A stretch of 34,134 bases of DNA from Bacteroidota bacterium (GTDB lineage: Bacteria; Spirochaetota; Spirochaetia; JABMQR01), in the NCBI GenBank assembly GCA_013202335.1, contig JABMQR010000315.1, positions 1 through 34,134 on the forward strand, in the 5' to 3' direction. Positions 24,343 through 32,378 of the stretch are shown here, piece after piece. How positions within the stretch are numbered: the first letter of the stretch is position 1; each line of letters opens with the position of its first letter. The notes beneath the pieces are model-generated. The model ran no database searches, was not told the DNA's origin, and saw only the letters and a program-made list of their open reading frames with translations. The translations under genes and the position numbers were made by a program.

Positions 24343-25213
24343 ACTCTTTCACTCCCGTTGCCTGGTTTAGTGCTCTTTTAACCAAACTGGCAATTACCGG
24401 TTCTTTGTATGGCGTTGACCATCGTCTTCCTGTTACCTTAACCATTTCTTCTGCTACTTTTTTACCAATTGCAGCATGAAGTTCATAGCCAGGTTCTTTT
24501 CCCAGCAGCATTTTTTCAGCCTCAGTAATTCGAAAAGCTGTAGGCATACATGAGCCCGGTACAATCCTTACATCCACAGCCTTTCCCTCTTCATCTGTCT
24601 CCACATAGGCGGCAACATTCATTCTGGCTATTGCCAGTGTCTTTCTTCTTCCCAGTTTAACAAAGGAGAAACCAGCCTCCGGATTCAGCATTTTAAAACT
24701 TACACACACTATCAATTCATTTGGTTCAATATTTGCCTTGTATGCTCCTACTAATAATTCACTCAACAGGACTATTCTTGTTCCTCCGGAACTAACTAAA
24801 GTAATTTCACCGTCCAGAGCCACCAGCGCCGGCACCGGATCCGCTGCAGGCGACGCCGTACCAATGCTTCCCCCGATTGTTCCGACATTCCTGATCTGAG
24901 GTGAACCTACAGAGTAACAAGCCTCACATAGGAAGGGAGCATGCTTTTTTAATGCAGGATCTTCCCAGATTTCTCTGAATGTTATTCCCGATCCAATACG
25001 AATAGACTCATCATCAACCTCAATAAACTTCAACTCAGCTATATGAGAAGTATCAATGACCAATTCAATATCTTTAACTTTCTTATCTTCAGCCCTGAAC
25101 TCAACCATCAGGTCTGTACCTCCAGCTATAAGCTTAGCTTTCCCCCTGTACAAATTCAAAAGTTCCAAGCAGGCTCCTATGGAGGTTGGCCTTTCATAGT
25201 CAAATCTAATCAT
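24335..25213 (-). CDS. Xanthine dehydrogenase-family FAD-binding subunit
   Basis: A 292-residue FAD subunit (CoxM/XdhB type). The two FAD motifs are AGGTDL (30-35) and TIGGSIG (112-118), the second inside QIRNVGTIGGS. The ADPVPAL segment is also typical. It passes electrons from the iron-sulfur subunit to NAD or another acceptor. This is the only FAD subunit in the window, although two large and two small subunits are encoded. It could therefore serve both enzymes. It is 12 bases downstream of the large-subunit gene. Confidence 0.95.
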   Translation of the reverse strand: MIRFDYERPTSIGACLELLNLYRGKAKLIAGGTDLMVEFRAEDKKVKDIELVIDTSHIAELKFIEVDDESIRIGSGITFREIWEDPALKKHAPFLCEACYSVGSPQIRNVGTIGGSIGTASPAADPVPALVALDGEITLVSSGGTRIVLLSELLVGAYKANIEPNELIVCVSFKMLNPEAGFSFVKLGRRKTLAIARMNVAAYVETDEEGKAVDVRIVPGSCMPTAFRITEAEKMLLGKEPGYELHAAIGKKVAEEMVKVTGRRWSTPYKEPVIASLVKRALNQATGVKEYE

Positions 25214-25225
25214 CTTCCAATCCCT

Positions 25226-27565
25226 CTATTTCAAAGCCCTTCCAAGAAGGACCCTCTCCAGGTTGCAGGGCAGTTCCCTAACTGGTTTTCCAGTGGCATC
25301 GGCAATTGCCGCAGCAATTGCTGCACCTACTGCCTCAGTTGCCGGTTCTCCTAAAGATTTTGCTCCGTAGGTACCTGCATTATCTTCACACTCAAAAATG
25401 ACTGCCTCCATTTCCGGCACATCCATGGATGTTGGGAAAATATAGGAATCGAAATTCTTTGAGTCCAACATTCCGTTTTTAACTGATACTTCTTCTGTGA
25501 CCCCGAACCCCTGTCCCATGGCAATACCACCATAGATTTGGCCTTCTGAAGTATCAGGATTTATACATGTTCCAACGTCATGTCCGGCCGTCACTTTTAA
25601 TACATCTACAAATCCAGTCTCCATATCTACTTCTACTTCTGCTACAATTACCCCATAGGAATAGGTTGGGAAAGCATCTCCCTGCCCTGTATGGTGATCA
25701 ATTCCTAAATTTCCGGGCTCACTCCAGTTAAAAGCGGCCAGGGATTTACCCGTCCAGAGTCTGGTATTGCAAACATCAGCCAAACTTACTTTATTTGACC
25801 TGTCGCTTTCTATGATGAAATATTCATTATTTTCTATATCAACTTCCGCCGGTTTGACATCAAGCATCTGAGCCGCTGTTTTTCTAAGCATATCCCCCAG
25901 CTCAATTGAAGCTTTTCTCATTGATTGCGCCCCCATTACAGTACCCCTGGAAGCTACCGTCATACCTGAATCCGGTATTGAATGAGTATCTAATCCTACG
26001 AAATTGATCACATCCGGAGTACAGCCTATACCCTCTGCAGCTATTTGGGCATACGCTGTTTTTAAACCCTGACCATTCTCAGCAAGGCCGGAATTAATCA
26101 AGATGCTTCCATCTTCCATAGCCGTACATAAAGCAGCTCCTGCATCAGGAGTTTCTGCACCATAGCCGCAGCCTCTATAACAAGACACGAGAGCAATACC
26201 TTTTCTTTTCTCTTTTGAATCATGGGTTTCAGCATACTCAGCTTTTTTCCTGTAGTACGCTGTCTTCTCGACCATATAATCTATCATTTCAAGGGTAATT
26301 GTTTCTTTTACAAGTTTTTGACTGGTTGCTGTCAAATCACCTTGTTTTAAGATATTTTTCTTTCTTAATTCCACGTCATCAATTCCCATTTCTTTGGCAA
26401 TTTCGTTCAAAAATTGCTCCTGGGCAAAGATAATTTGAGGAGAAGAGTATCCTCTCATAGCCCCAGAATGGATATTATTGGTAAAGACCCCATATGTATC
26501 AGTTTTTATATTAGGAATGTTGTAGGCCCCGGCAGAGTGAATCGCTGCTCTACAGTTCATAAACTGTGTTTGATTGTTATATGCTCCTGAGTTGTCAATT
26601 TGTGTTCCTTCCCAGGCAATTATTTTTCCATCCTTAGTTAAACCAGCTTTATATTTGAAATGAAAAGGATGCCGCTTGGCTGATTCCAGAAAGGATTCTT
26701 CTCTGGTCATTACCATTTTAACAGGTCTACCAGCAGCAACAGCCAGAAGAGCAGTTCTCCCTACTATCATACCAACTAATTCTTCTTTTCCTCCAAAAGA
26801 ACCACCTAATACTCTTTGGATCACTCTGCACTTATTAATTGGAGCTTGAAGGGCATCTGCCAGATACCTTCTTGTAAAGAATGGGTTTTGTGCAGAAGCG
26901 TGTGCCGTAACCCCACCACCAGCCGGGTCTTCTAAAACTACACAAGCTTCCGGTTCAATATATGAGTGTTCAACATAAGAGGTTCTGTATTCTCTTTCAA
27001 AAATAGTATCTGCTTCAGAAAATCCCTTTTCTACGTCCCCTTTCCTAACTGCAAAATAGGAATCATAAAAAATATTTCCTTTTACATCCTTGCAGGGAAC
27101 TCCATCCTTAAGACCGACACCATTCTCTTTTATCTGGACAGCATCCTCTTTAAGAGCATCTTCGATAGTAAACACACCATCGAGTTCTACATATTCTACT
27201 TCTATCGTTTTTAGAGCATCCTCGACCAATTCCATAGTTTCTGCCGCAACTATGGCAACTGTTTCTCCAATATATTTCACTGTTCCGTCACACAGATAGG
27301 GATAACCAGCCCAGCTTATTGGTTTTGGGACATCTTCCGCAGTAAGAACTGCATGCACTCCCTTAATTGCTTTTGCTTTAACGGTATCAATTCTCACAAT
27401 TTTTGCATAAGCATAAGGGCTGCGCAGGCAACCACTATAAAGCATATCCGGGAATTTGACATCTGCAGCGTATACTGCTCTTCCGGTAATCTTATCGATG
27501 GCATCGATTCTGGTTACACGTTTATTCAGATATTTATAATTCTTCGCTCCCATTAATGACATCAT
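25226..27565 (-). CDS. Xanthine dehydrogenase-family molybdopterin-binding subunit
   Basis: A 779-residue catalytic subunit with the canonical motifs GGSFGGKEE, AMRGYSSPQ and GAKSLGEPATEA, the last carrying the expected catalytic glutamate. The glutamate after FGGK matches purine-oxidising family members, so a purine or purine-like heterocycle is the likely substrate. Two ATG codons at 27565 and 27562 are both usable; GAGG lies 4 and 7 bases upstream. Its context, with YgeY, a YgeW-like protein and two amidohydrolases, resembles the E. coli xdhD/ygeW region and related anaerobic purine-degradation clusters. Confidence 0.95.
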   Translation of the reverse strand: MMSLMGAKNYKYLNKRVTRIDAIDKITGRAVYAADVKFPDMLYSGCLRSPYAYAKIVRIDTVKAKAIKGVHAVLTAEDVPKPISWAGYPYLCDGTVKYIGETVAIVAAETMELVEDALKTIEVEYVELDGVFTIEDALKEDAVQIKENGVGLKDGVPCKDVKGNIFYDSYFAVRKGDVEKGFSEADTIFEREYRTSYVEHSYIEPEACVVLEDPAGGGVTAHASAQNPFFTRRYLADALQAPINKCRVIQRVLGGSFGGKEELVGMIVGRTALLAVAAGRPVKMVMTREESFLESAKRHPFHFKYKAGLTKDGKIIAWEGTQIDNSGAYNNQTQFMNCRAAIHSAGAYNIPNIKTDTYGVFTNNIHSGAMRGYSSPQIIFAQEQFLNEIAKEMGIDDVELRKKNILKQGDLTATSQKLVKETITLEMIDYMVEKTAYYRKKAEYAETHDSKEKRKGIALVSCYRGCGYGAETPDAGAALCTAMEDGSILINSGLAENGQGLKTAYAQIAAEGIGCTPDVINFVGLDTHSIPDSGMTVASRGTVMGAQSMRKASIELGDMLRKTAAQMLDVKPAEVDIENNEYFIIESDRSNKVSLADVCNTRLWTGKSLAAFNWSEPGNLGIDHHTGQGDAFPTYSYGVIVAEVEVDMETGFVDVLKVTAGHDVGTCINPDTSEGQIYGGIAMGQGFGVTEEVSVKNGMLDSKNFDSYIFPTSMDVPEMEAVIFECEDNAGTYGAKSLGEPATEAVGAAIAAAIADATGKPVRELPCNLERVLLGRALK

Positions 27566-27575
27566 GCTACCTCTA

Positions 27576-28760
27576 TTAACCCTTCAAGCGCGCAGTAAGC
27601 CCTGCATAGAATACCGTCGCTGTCAGTAAATCATCTATGACAACATGCTCATTTGCAAGATGGCACAAAGCCATTTCTCCGGGACCAAAACCAATCGTAG
27701 GAAATTCTTTCTTTCCCATTGTATAATTTCCGTTTGTACTGAATCCCCAGGTGGTAACTACCGGATCTTTCTTAAAAAGTTCCTTATACGCTTTTACTCC
27801 GGACTGGATCAGGGGGTGGTTCTTGCTTAAAACCCAGGCAGGGAAATATTCTTCACCACCTATTTCGATGCCGTTGTAACCCTTGTTTTTCCATTCAGCA
27901 TACTTAAGTTCGCATTTATCTGCATTAGGTAGAGCTTTTAGCTCCTGAATAATACTTTCGTATGTATCCATGGTGGTTGTGCGTCTGTCTAATACTATTT
28001 TTGCACTGGTAGGCAAAGAGCTTAAAGACAAAGAGTCGCATACTGTATCTACAACTGTAATGTGCCCCTTCCCGAGCTCTTCATCCTCCGGAATATTATT
28101 GTCAAACTCTATTAGCCCAGTGAGAAACGGCAGGGCAGTCTCGATAGGATTTACACCATTTTGATGCATACTTGCATGCACAGATTCGCCTTTGAAGGTT
28201 GCAGTTATCTGTGCCCGGCCCTTATGACCTCTGCATATCTCTAACTCACTGCTTTCTGCGATAACCACCTGGTCGGGAGTTATATCAAACTCTTCAAGAA
28301 AAGCACCTAGTGCAAGCCCCTCACACTCCTCTTCGACGATACTTCCTACCACATAGACCGTGTAGCTATCAGCTAGTTTAAGATCCTTTATAATCTTACC
28401 CGCATAAAGTGTGCATGCAAATGGACCTTTGTCATCTACAGTACCTCGTCCAAATATTTTTCCATCTTTTATGACTGCCTTAAAGGGATCTGTCTCCCAA
28501 TCCTGCCCTTCAGCACCGACAACATCAAGATGGGCATCAAACACCAGTATTTTAGGGCCATTTCCTATACGGCCGATGATGCTGCCAAAGCTGTCAATGA
28601 AGATTTCATCATAATCAAGGATTTCCATCTCTTTTTTTACCCGCTTGATGACTGTTTCTTCGTTACAGGTTATACTTTCTATTCTGACGATGTCTGATAG
28701 AAATTTTACAATGTTATTCCTTTCTGACTGAACTGATGAGAATATATTTTCTGTTTTCAA
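27576..28760 (-). CDS. ygeY: M20-family hydrolase, YgeY-like
   Basis: A 394-residue zinc hydrolase of the M20/ArgE/DapE superfamily, matching the YgeY clade of purine-degradation and selenium-associated clusters. The metal and catalytic residues are H77 (FDAHLDVVG), D109/D110 (GTVDDKG) and E143/E144 (VEEECEG), with a late CHLANEH motif near residue 368. Family members hydrolyse amide or carbamoyl bonds in small ring-opened intermediates. It lies 1 base downstream of the amidohydrolase gene and 10 bases upstream of the molybdopterin subunit gene. The YgeX lyase that often accompanies it is absent here. Confidence 0.88.
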   Translation of the reverse strand: MKTENIFSSVQSERNNIVKFLSDIVRIESITCNEETVIKRVKKEMEILDYDEIFIDSFGSIIGRIGNGPKILVFDAHLDVVGAEGQDWETDPFKAVIKDGKIFGRGTVDDKGPFACTLYAGKIIKDLKLADSYTVYVVGSIVEEECEGLALGAFLEEFDITPDQVVIAESSELEICRGHKGRAQITATFKGESVHASMHQNGVNPIETALPFLTGLIEFDNNIPEDEELGKGHITVVDTVCDSLSLSSLPTSAKIVLDRRTTTMDTYESIIQELKALPNADKCELKYAEWKNKGYNGIEIGGEEYFPAWVLSKNHPLIQSGVKAYKELFKKDPVVTTWGFSTNGNYTMGKKEFPTIGFGPGEMALCHLANEHVVIDDLLTATVFYAGLTARLKG

Positions 28761-28761
28761 C

Positions 28762-30204
28762 TCACACTCCTGAATTTTGACTATCCTTGCAGCTTATTGA
28801 TCGCCATTTCCGTCTTTTATTGACAGCAGTTCCGGACCTATATGCCAAATCATCTGCTGCTTTCTGACCCTGTCGAATTACTTCGGATTCATCTGTTATT
28901 TTGAGAATACCATCTTCGAGTAAAATGTTACCATCAATTACTACTGTTTCAACACAGGCATGAGTACCCGAATAAACCAGAGTAGAGACAGGATTATGCA
29001 TCGGTGTTGATTTCGCAGATAAGGATGGATTATAGATGAAAAAATCAGCTTTTTTTCCTACTTCGATAGATCCAATAGTATTTTCTTCTCCGATTGCTCT
29101 GGCACCTTCAATAGTTGCCATCTCCAGCACTTTCTCGGCAGTAATGATAGTTGGGTCCTGAGTGTAAACCTTCTGTAAAAGAGCTGCATGTTTTAAGAGT
29201 TCTATCATATCCTGGGAATTATTACTGGCTGCACCATCTGTACCGAGACCAACTGTTATGCCTTCTTTTAGCATCGCAGGAACAGGTGCAACACCTGAGG
29301 ATAGGTACATGTTACTCGTTGTATTATGAGATACCTTTAGATCATACTTTTTTGCTTTCTTAATATCCTCCGGGGTAAAATGAACACAATGTACCATCAA
29401 TACATTTGGACCCACGATTCCCAGCTTCTCAAGGACATCAAAATCAAGAACTCCATGAATTACTTTGCCGGCTTCCCGGTCAAAAGGTGTTTCTGATATA
29501 TGAACTGAAAAACCACTGTCATATTCATTGGTTATACGCCAGGCAAGTCTTAGAAGCTCTTCCGTGTTTGACCAGATAGCAGCAGGCGCAGTCCACACCT
29601 TTATTCTTTCATTCTCTGTCTTGTGATAAGTGTCAAACAGTCTATAGCAATCTTTCTCTATCGTATCCAGATCCTGCATTATTTCTCTGGGAACCCCGAA
29701 CTGCTCACCCGTATTCATCATCCCTCTTCCCAGGATACCGCGAATCTTCAAATCCTTGAAAGCCATTATAACACCGTCTGAAAGACCCTCACGGGCGTGG
29801 GGATACATATAATCAAGTTGTGTTGTTGTTCCGCACCTTATCCCTTCTACACATCCAAGCATAGATGCGGCATAAACATCTTCCAGTTGGAGATGAGCAG
29901 AACTTGGAAATGTCATCTTTACAAGCCAGTCTGCCAAAGCCATATCATCACCCAATCCCTTCAGAAGGGTCTGGAAGAGGTGGTTATGTGTATTAATAAA
30001 ACCCGGAAAAAGTATCTTTCCAGATCCATTCATTATCCTGGCTTCGCAGCCTCCCTTTTCATGGGTCACGGTCTCACGACCTTTTGTAGGATAGATTTTA
30101 GTGATTTTGTCATCTACCACTACCAGTGACTGATTCTCAAGGATCTCTCTTCCCGGATTCATAGTCACAATGGTTATGTCTTCTATAATCAGTCTATTCA
30201 TCAC
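28762..30204 (-). CDS. Amidohydrolase, guanine/8-oxoguanine deaminase or ATZ/TRZ-like
   Basis: A 480-residue metal-dependent amidohydrolase. Ligands of the type III mononuclear centre are visible: H73 and H75 (INTHNHL), HISE near 245, a following HCVHF and LGTDGAASN with the late aspartate. The N-terminal strands (IIEDITIVTMNPG) and the C-terminal AEKVLEMATIEGARAIG complete the composite domain. The loop LLKGLGDDMALADWL resembles 8-oxoguanine deaminase and hydroxyatrazine hydrolases, so deamination of an aminated purine or pterin is plausible. It overlaps the carbamoyltransferase gene end by 4 bases. It differs strongly from the other amidohydrolase of this operon, so the two presumably act on different intermediates. 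Confidence 0.87.
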   Translation of the reverse strand: MMNRLIIEDITIVTMNPGREILENQSLVVVDDKITKIYPTKGRETVTHEKGGCEARIMNGSGKILFPGFINTHNHLFQTLLKGLGDDMALADWLVKMTFPSSAHLQLEDVYAASMLGCVEGIRCGTTTQLDYMYPHAREGLSDGVIMAFKDLKIRGILGRGMMNTGEQFGVPREIMQDLDTIEKDCYRLFDTYHKTENERIKVWTAPAAIWSNTEELLRLAWRITNEYDSGFSVHISETPFDREAGKVIHGVLDFDVLEKLGIVGPNVLMVHCVHFTPEDIKKAKKYDLKVSHNTTSNMYLSSGVAPVPAMLKEGITVGLGTDGAASNNSQDMIELLKHAALLQKVYTQDPTIITAEKVLEMATIEGARAIGEENTIGSIEVGKKADFFIYNPSLSAKSTPMHNPVSTLVYSGTHACVETVVIDGNILLEDGILKITDESEVIRQGQKAADDLAYRSGTAVNKRRKWRSISCKDSQNSGV

Positions 30205-31193
30205 ATAGTACTTGCCATTATGGCTTTCATTATATGAAGTCTGTTTTCTGCTTCATCAAAAACAACAGACTTTGGACCATCGACAACTTCGCTGGTTACT
30301 TCAATGTCTCTGTCATAAGGCATGCAGTGCATGTATATTCCCTCTATATTTGTTAGATCCATCTTACGCTGATCAACGACCCAATCCATGTTTCCGTTTT
30401 CTCTATAGGTATCAATAATTCTAATTCCCTCTTCTTCATCTTCTGTATGCATAATCGGTCCCCAGCCCTTTGCATATACCACATCTGCACCTTCGCAGGC
30501 CTCTTCCATACTGTTTACTACCTTAAAATTTCCACCTGCAATTTCGGCATTTTTGCGGGCTGTCTCCATAATATCAGGCTTTAATGAAAACTCCGGGGGA
30601 TGAGCAAGAGTTACATCCATCCCAAATCTTGGCATGAGCTGTATAAGAGACTGGGCCATAGAAAGAGGACGGATGTAATTTGGAGCAGAAGTCCAGGATA
30701 CAACAATTTTTTTGCCTTTCAAACTGTTCTGGAATTTTTCCTTGATGGTCATCAGATCAGCAAGAACCTGGGTCGGATGATAGTCCTCACACTGCATGTT
30801 TATTACTGAAATATCCGACCACTCCGCAATATCTCTCATGTATGCATGGCCGGTACCATAGGTTTTCCTGATTCCTATTCCTTCGCCATACCTGGATAAG
30901 ACCTTGATTGTGTCCTTTGCAGTCTCACCGTGGTCAATCTGAGTGGCTTTGGGTGTGAGAAAGTGGGCATGGCCGCCAAGCTGATGAATTCCCGCTTCAA
31001 ATGCATTTCTTGTTCTTGTTGATTCCTCAAAAAAGAGCATAAAAAAGGTTTTTGCTCTCAAGATATCATCATGAAGTATACCCAGATTGCGTTCTTCTTT
31101 AAGTTTGAAAGCCACACTCATCAACCTTTCAATCTCTTCTACACTCCAATCCTGAGTATTAAGAAGGTGTTTACCTTTTAAACTACTGTACAT
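30201..31193 (-). CDS. ygeW: YgeW-like carbamoyltransferase
   Basis: A 330-residue member of the aspartate/ornithine carbamoyltransferase superfamily. The carbamoyl-phosphate loop STRTR is S58-R62, and HPTQ is at 139-142. Blocks such as QIDHGET, HAYMRDIAE and RFGMDVTLAHP match the knotted carbamoyltransferase YgeW of E. coli rather than OTC or ATCase. It is somewhat shorter than E. coli YgeW. In purine degradation such enzymes probably release carbamoyl phosphate from a ring-opened carbamoyl compound, giving ATP through a carbamate kinase; none is encoded here. CAGGAGG at 31202-31208 precedes ATG 31193 and lies within a decayed [2Fe-2S] gene remnant. Confidence 0.85.
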   Translation of the reverse strand: MYSSLKGKHLLNTQDWSVEEIERLMSVAFKLKEERNLGILHDDILRAKTFFMLFFEESTRTRNAFEAGIHQLGGHAHFLTPKATQIDHGETAKDTIKVLSRYGEGIGIRKTYGTGHAYMRDIAEWSDISVINMQCEDYHPTQVLADLMTIKEKFQNSLKGKKIVVSWTSAPNYIRPLSMAQSLIQLMPRFGMDVTLAHPPEFSLKPDIMETARKNAEIAGGNFKVVNSMEEACEGADVVYAKGWGPIMHTEDEEEGIRIIDTYRENGNMDWVVDQRKMDLTNIEGIYMHCMPYDRDIEVTSEVVDGPKSVVFDEAENRLHIMKAIMASTM

Positions 31194-31285
31194 TTTATGT
31201 ACCTCCTGTTTTTCATTTTATCTGCTGCATGATGAACAGTCTCAATTATTTTAGTAAAGCCTGTACATTTGCAAAAATTACATGT
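31178..31285 (-). pseudogene. C-terminal remnant of a third [2Fe-2S] subunit gene
   Basis: The gap between the PreA-like gene and the ygeW-like gene encodes, in one frame, CNFCKCTGFTKIIETVHH followed by AADKMKN. This matches the C-terminal end of xanthine dehydrogenase iron-sulfur subunits, such as LCRCTGYVKIVDAVH from the 17316 gene, and keeps two of the four second-cluster cysteines. Nothing upstream of it remains: the PreA-like stop is only 11 bases away and in another frame. The frame runs on through the ygeW ribosome binding site to a TAA at 31180. It is a decayed copy, evidence that an iron-sulfur gene once stood here or was deleted during rearrangement. Confidence 0.75.
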
Positions 31286-31295
31286 TATGACTCTC

Positions 31296-32378
31296 CTACA
31301 AAAAATCCGGGCTTAAAGCACCAGTTGGACATATCGAAAAACATAAACCGCAATATCGGCAATTTTTGGTATCCAGAGACATTATCTTATTTTCAAGTAT
31401 TCTTGCCTCATACGGGCATGCTTTTACACATGCCATACACTCTGTACAGCTCTCTGCATCGAATATAAAATTAAACTTTTTATTAATAGCGGCGGATGCA
31501 AGGTATTTGTGTGATAACCCTGTAATTTCCCCGGGATTGTGGTATCCCAAGTCCGTTATCAGTTTTTCAAGTTTTTGATTAAGTATTTCAATATATTCAA
31601 CACCCTTTATGATAGGCGCAGTACAAATACCCACAACTCCGGCACCAGCCATCAGCATTTCAATGGCGTCTTCAGCCTTTGTGACTCCGCCTAATCCGAT
31701 AACCAGTTTGTCAGTAGCAGAAGAAATTTCTGCCACAAACCGAAGAGCAATGGACTTGATAGCACTACCAGTCAGCCACCCAAAACCGCCTGCTCCTCCA
31801 ACCAGAGGTTTTCCTGTCTTTATATCAATACGTAAAACAGGACCTACTGAATCTATTGCAGTTATACCGTCTGCTCCTATTTTTAGAGCTTCAAGAGCAA
31901 TTCCAACAGGATCAGACCAGTTAGGACTTATTTTTACAATAACAGGTTTACTTGTTTGAGACTTTGCTTTCTTAAGCATCGGAAGAATAGTTTCTCTTTT
32001 ATATGAAACAAGCTCGATAATGTCGGCTCCCGCTTTGTCAACCTTTCCAACCCAGTGTTCTGCTTCAACCGGAGTATGTCCTATACTGGCAATGACAACG
32101 ACACCGGCTTCTTTGGCCTTAGGAATTTCCTTTTCCACCCACTGAGAACCTGGAATATCTGCCCACTCCTCTGCATTGATCATGCTGTCTTTCCCTGCTG
32201 CAGCCATGTGCGGAAAAGGATTCACTGCTGGTTTATCTCTTATTGTTTTAGTAACAACCGCACCGGCACCACACCTGTGAGCCCTGATAAGCCCCTGGGC
32301 TCCGTAACCTAGAGGACCGGAACCCAGTATGAAGGGACTTTGAAGTTTTATTCCGAAAATCGCAGTATCTATACTCAT
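31296..32378 (-). CDS. PreA/dihydroorotate dehydrogenase-like flavoprotein with C-terminal ferredoxin domain
   Basis: A 360-residue protein. Residues 1-280 form a TIM barrel of the dihydroorotate/dihydropyrimidine dehydrogenase family (NPFPHMAAAG, VIVKISPNWSD, GLGGVTKAEDA with the flavin-phosphate glycines). Residues 308-352 hold two 4Fe-4S motifs: C311, C314, C317, C321 and C340, C343, C346, C350. The order resembles PreA, the catalytic half of bacterial dihydropyrimidine dehydrogenase, but the usual catalytic SCPN/SCPH segment is replaced by LVSYKRET (residues 123-130), so the family's cysteine base is missing. It may reduce another substrate or take electrons from a partner. No PreT partner gene is seen. 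ATG 32378 overlaps the upstream gene by 4 bases. Confidence 0.85.
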   Translation of the reverse strand: MSIDTAIFGIKLQSPFILGSGPLGYGAQGLIRAHRCGAGAVVTKTIRDKPAVNPFPHMAAAGKDSMINAEEWADIPGSQWVEKEIPKAKEAGVVVIASIGHTPVEAEHWVGKVDKAGADIIELVSYKRETILPMLKKAKSQTSKPVIVKISPNWSDPVGIALEALKIGADGITAIDSVGPVLRIDIKTGKPLVGGAGGFGWLTGSAIKSIALRFVAEISSATDKLVIGLGGVTKAEDAIEMLMAGAGVVGICTAPIIKGVEYIEILNQKLEKLITDLGYHNPGEITGLSHKYLASAAINKKFNFIFDAESCTECMACVKACPYEARILENKIMSLDTKNCRYCGLCFSICPTGALSPDFL

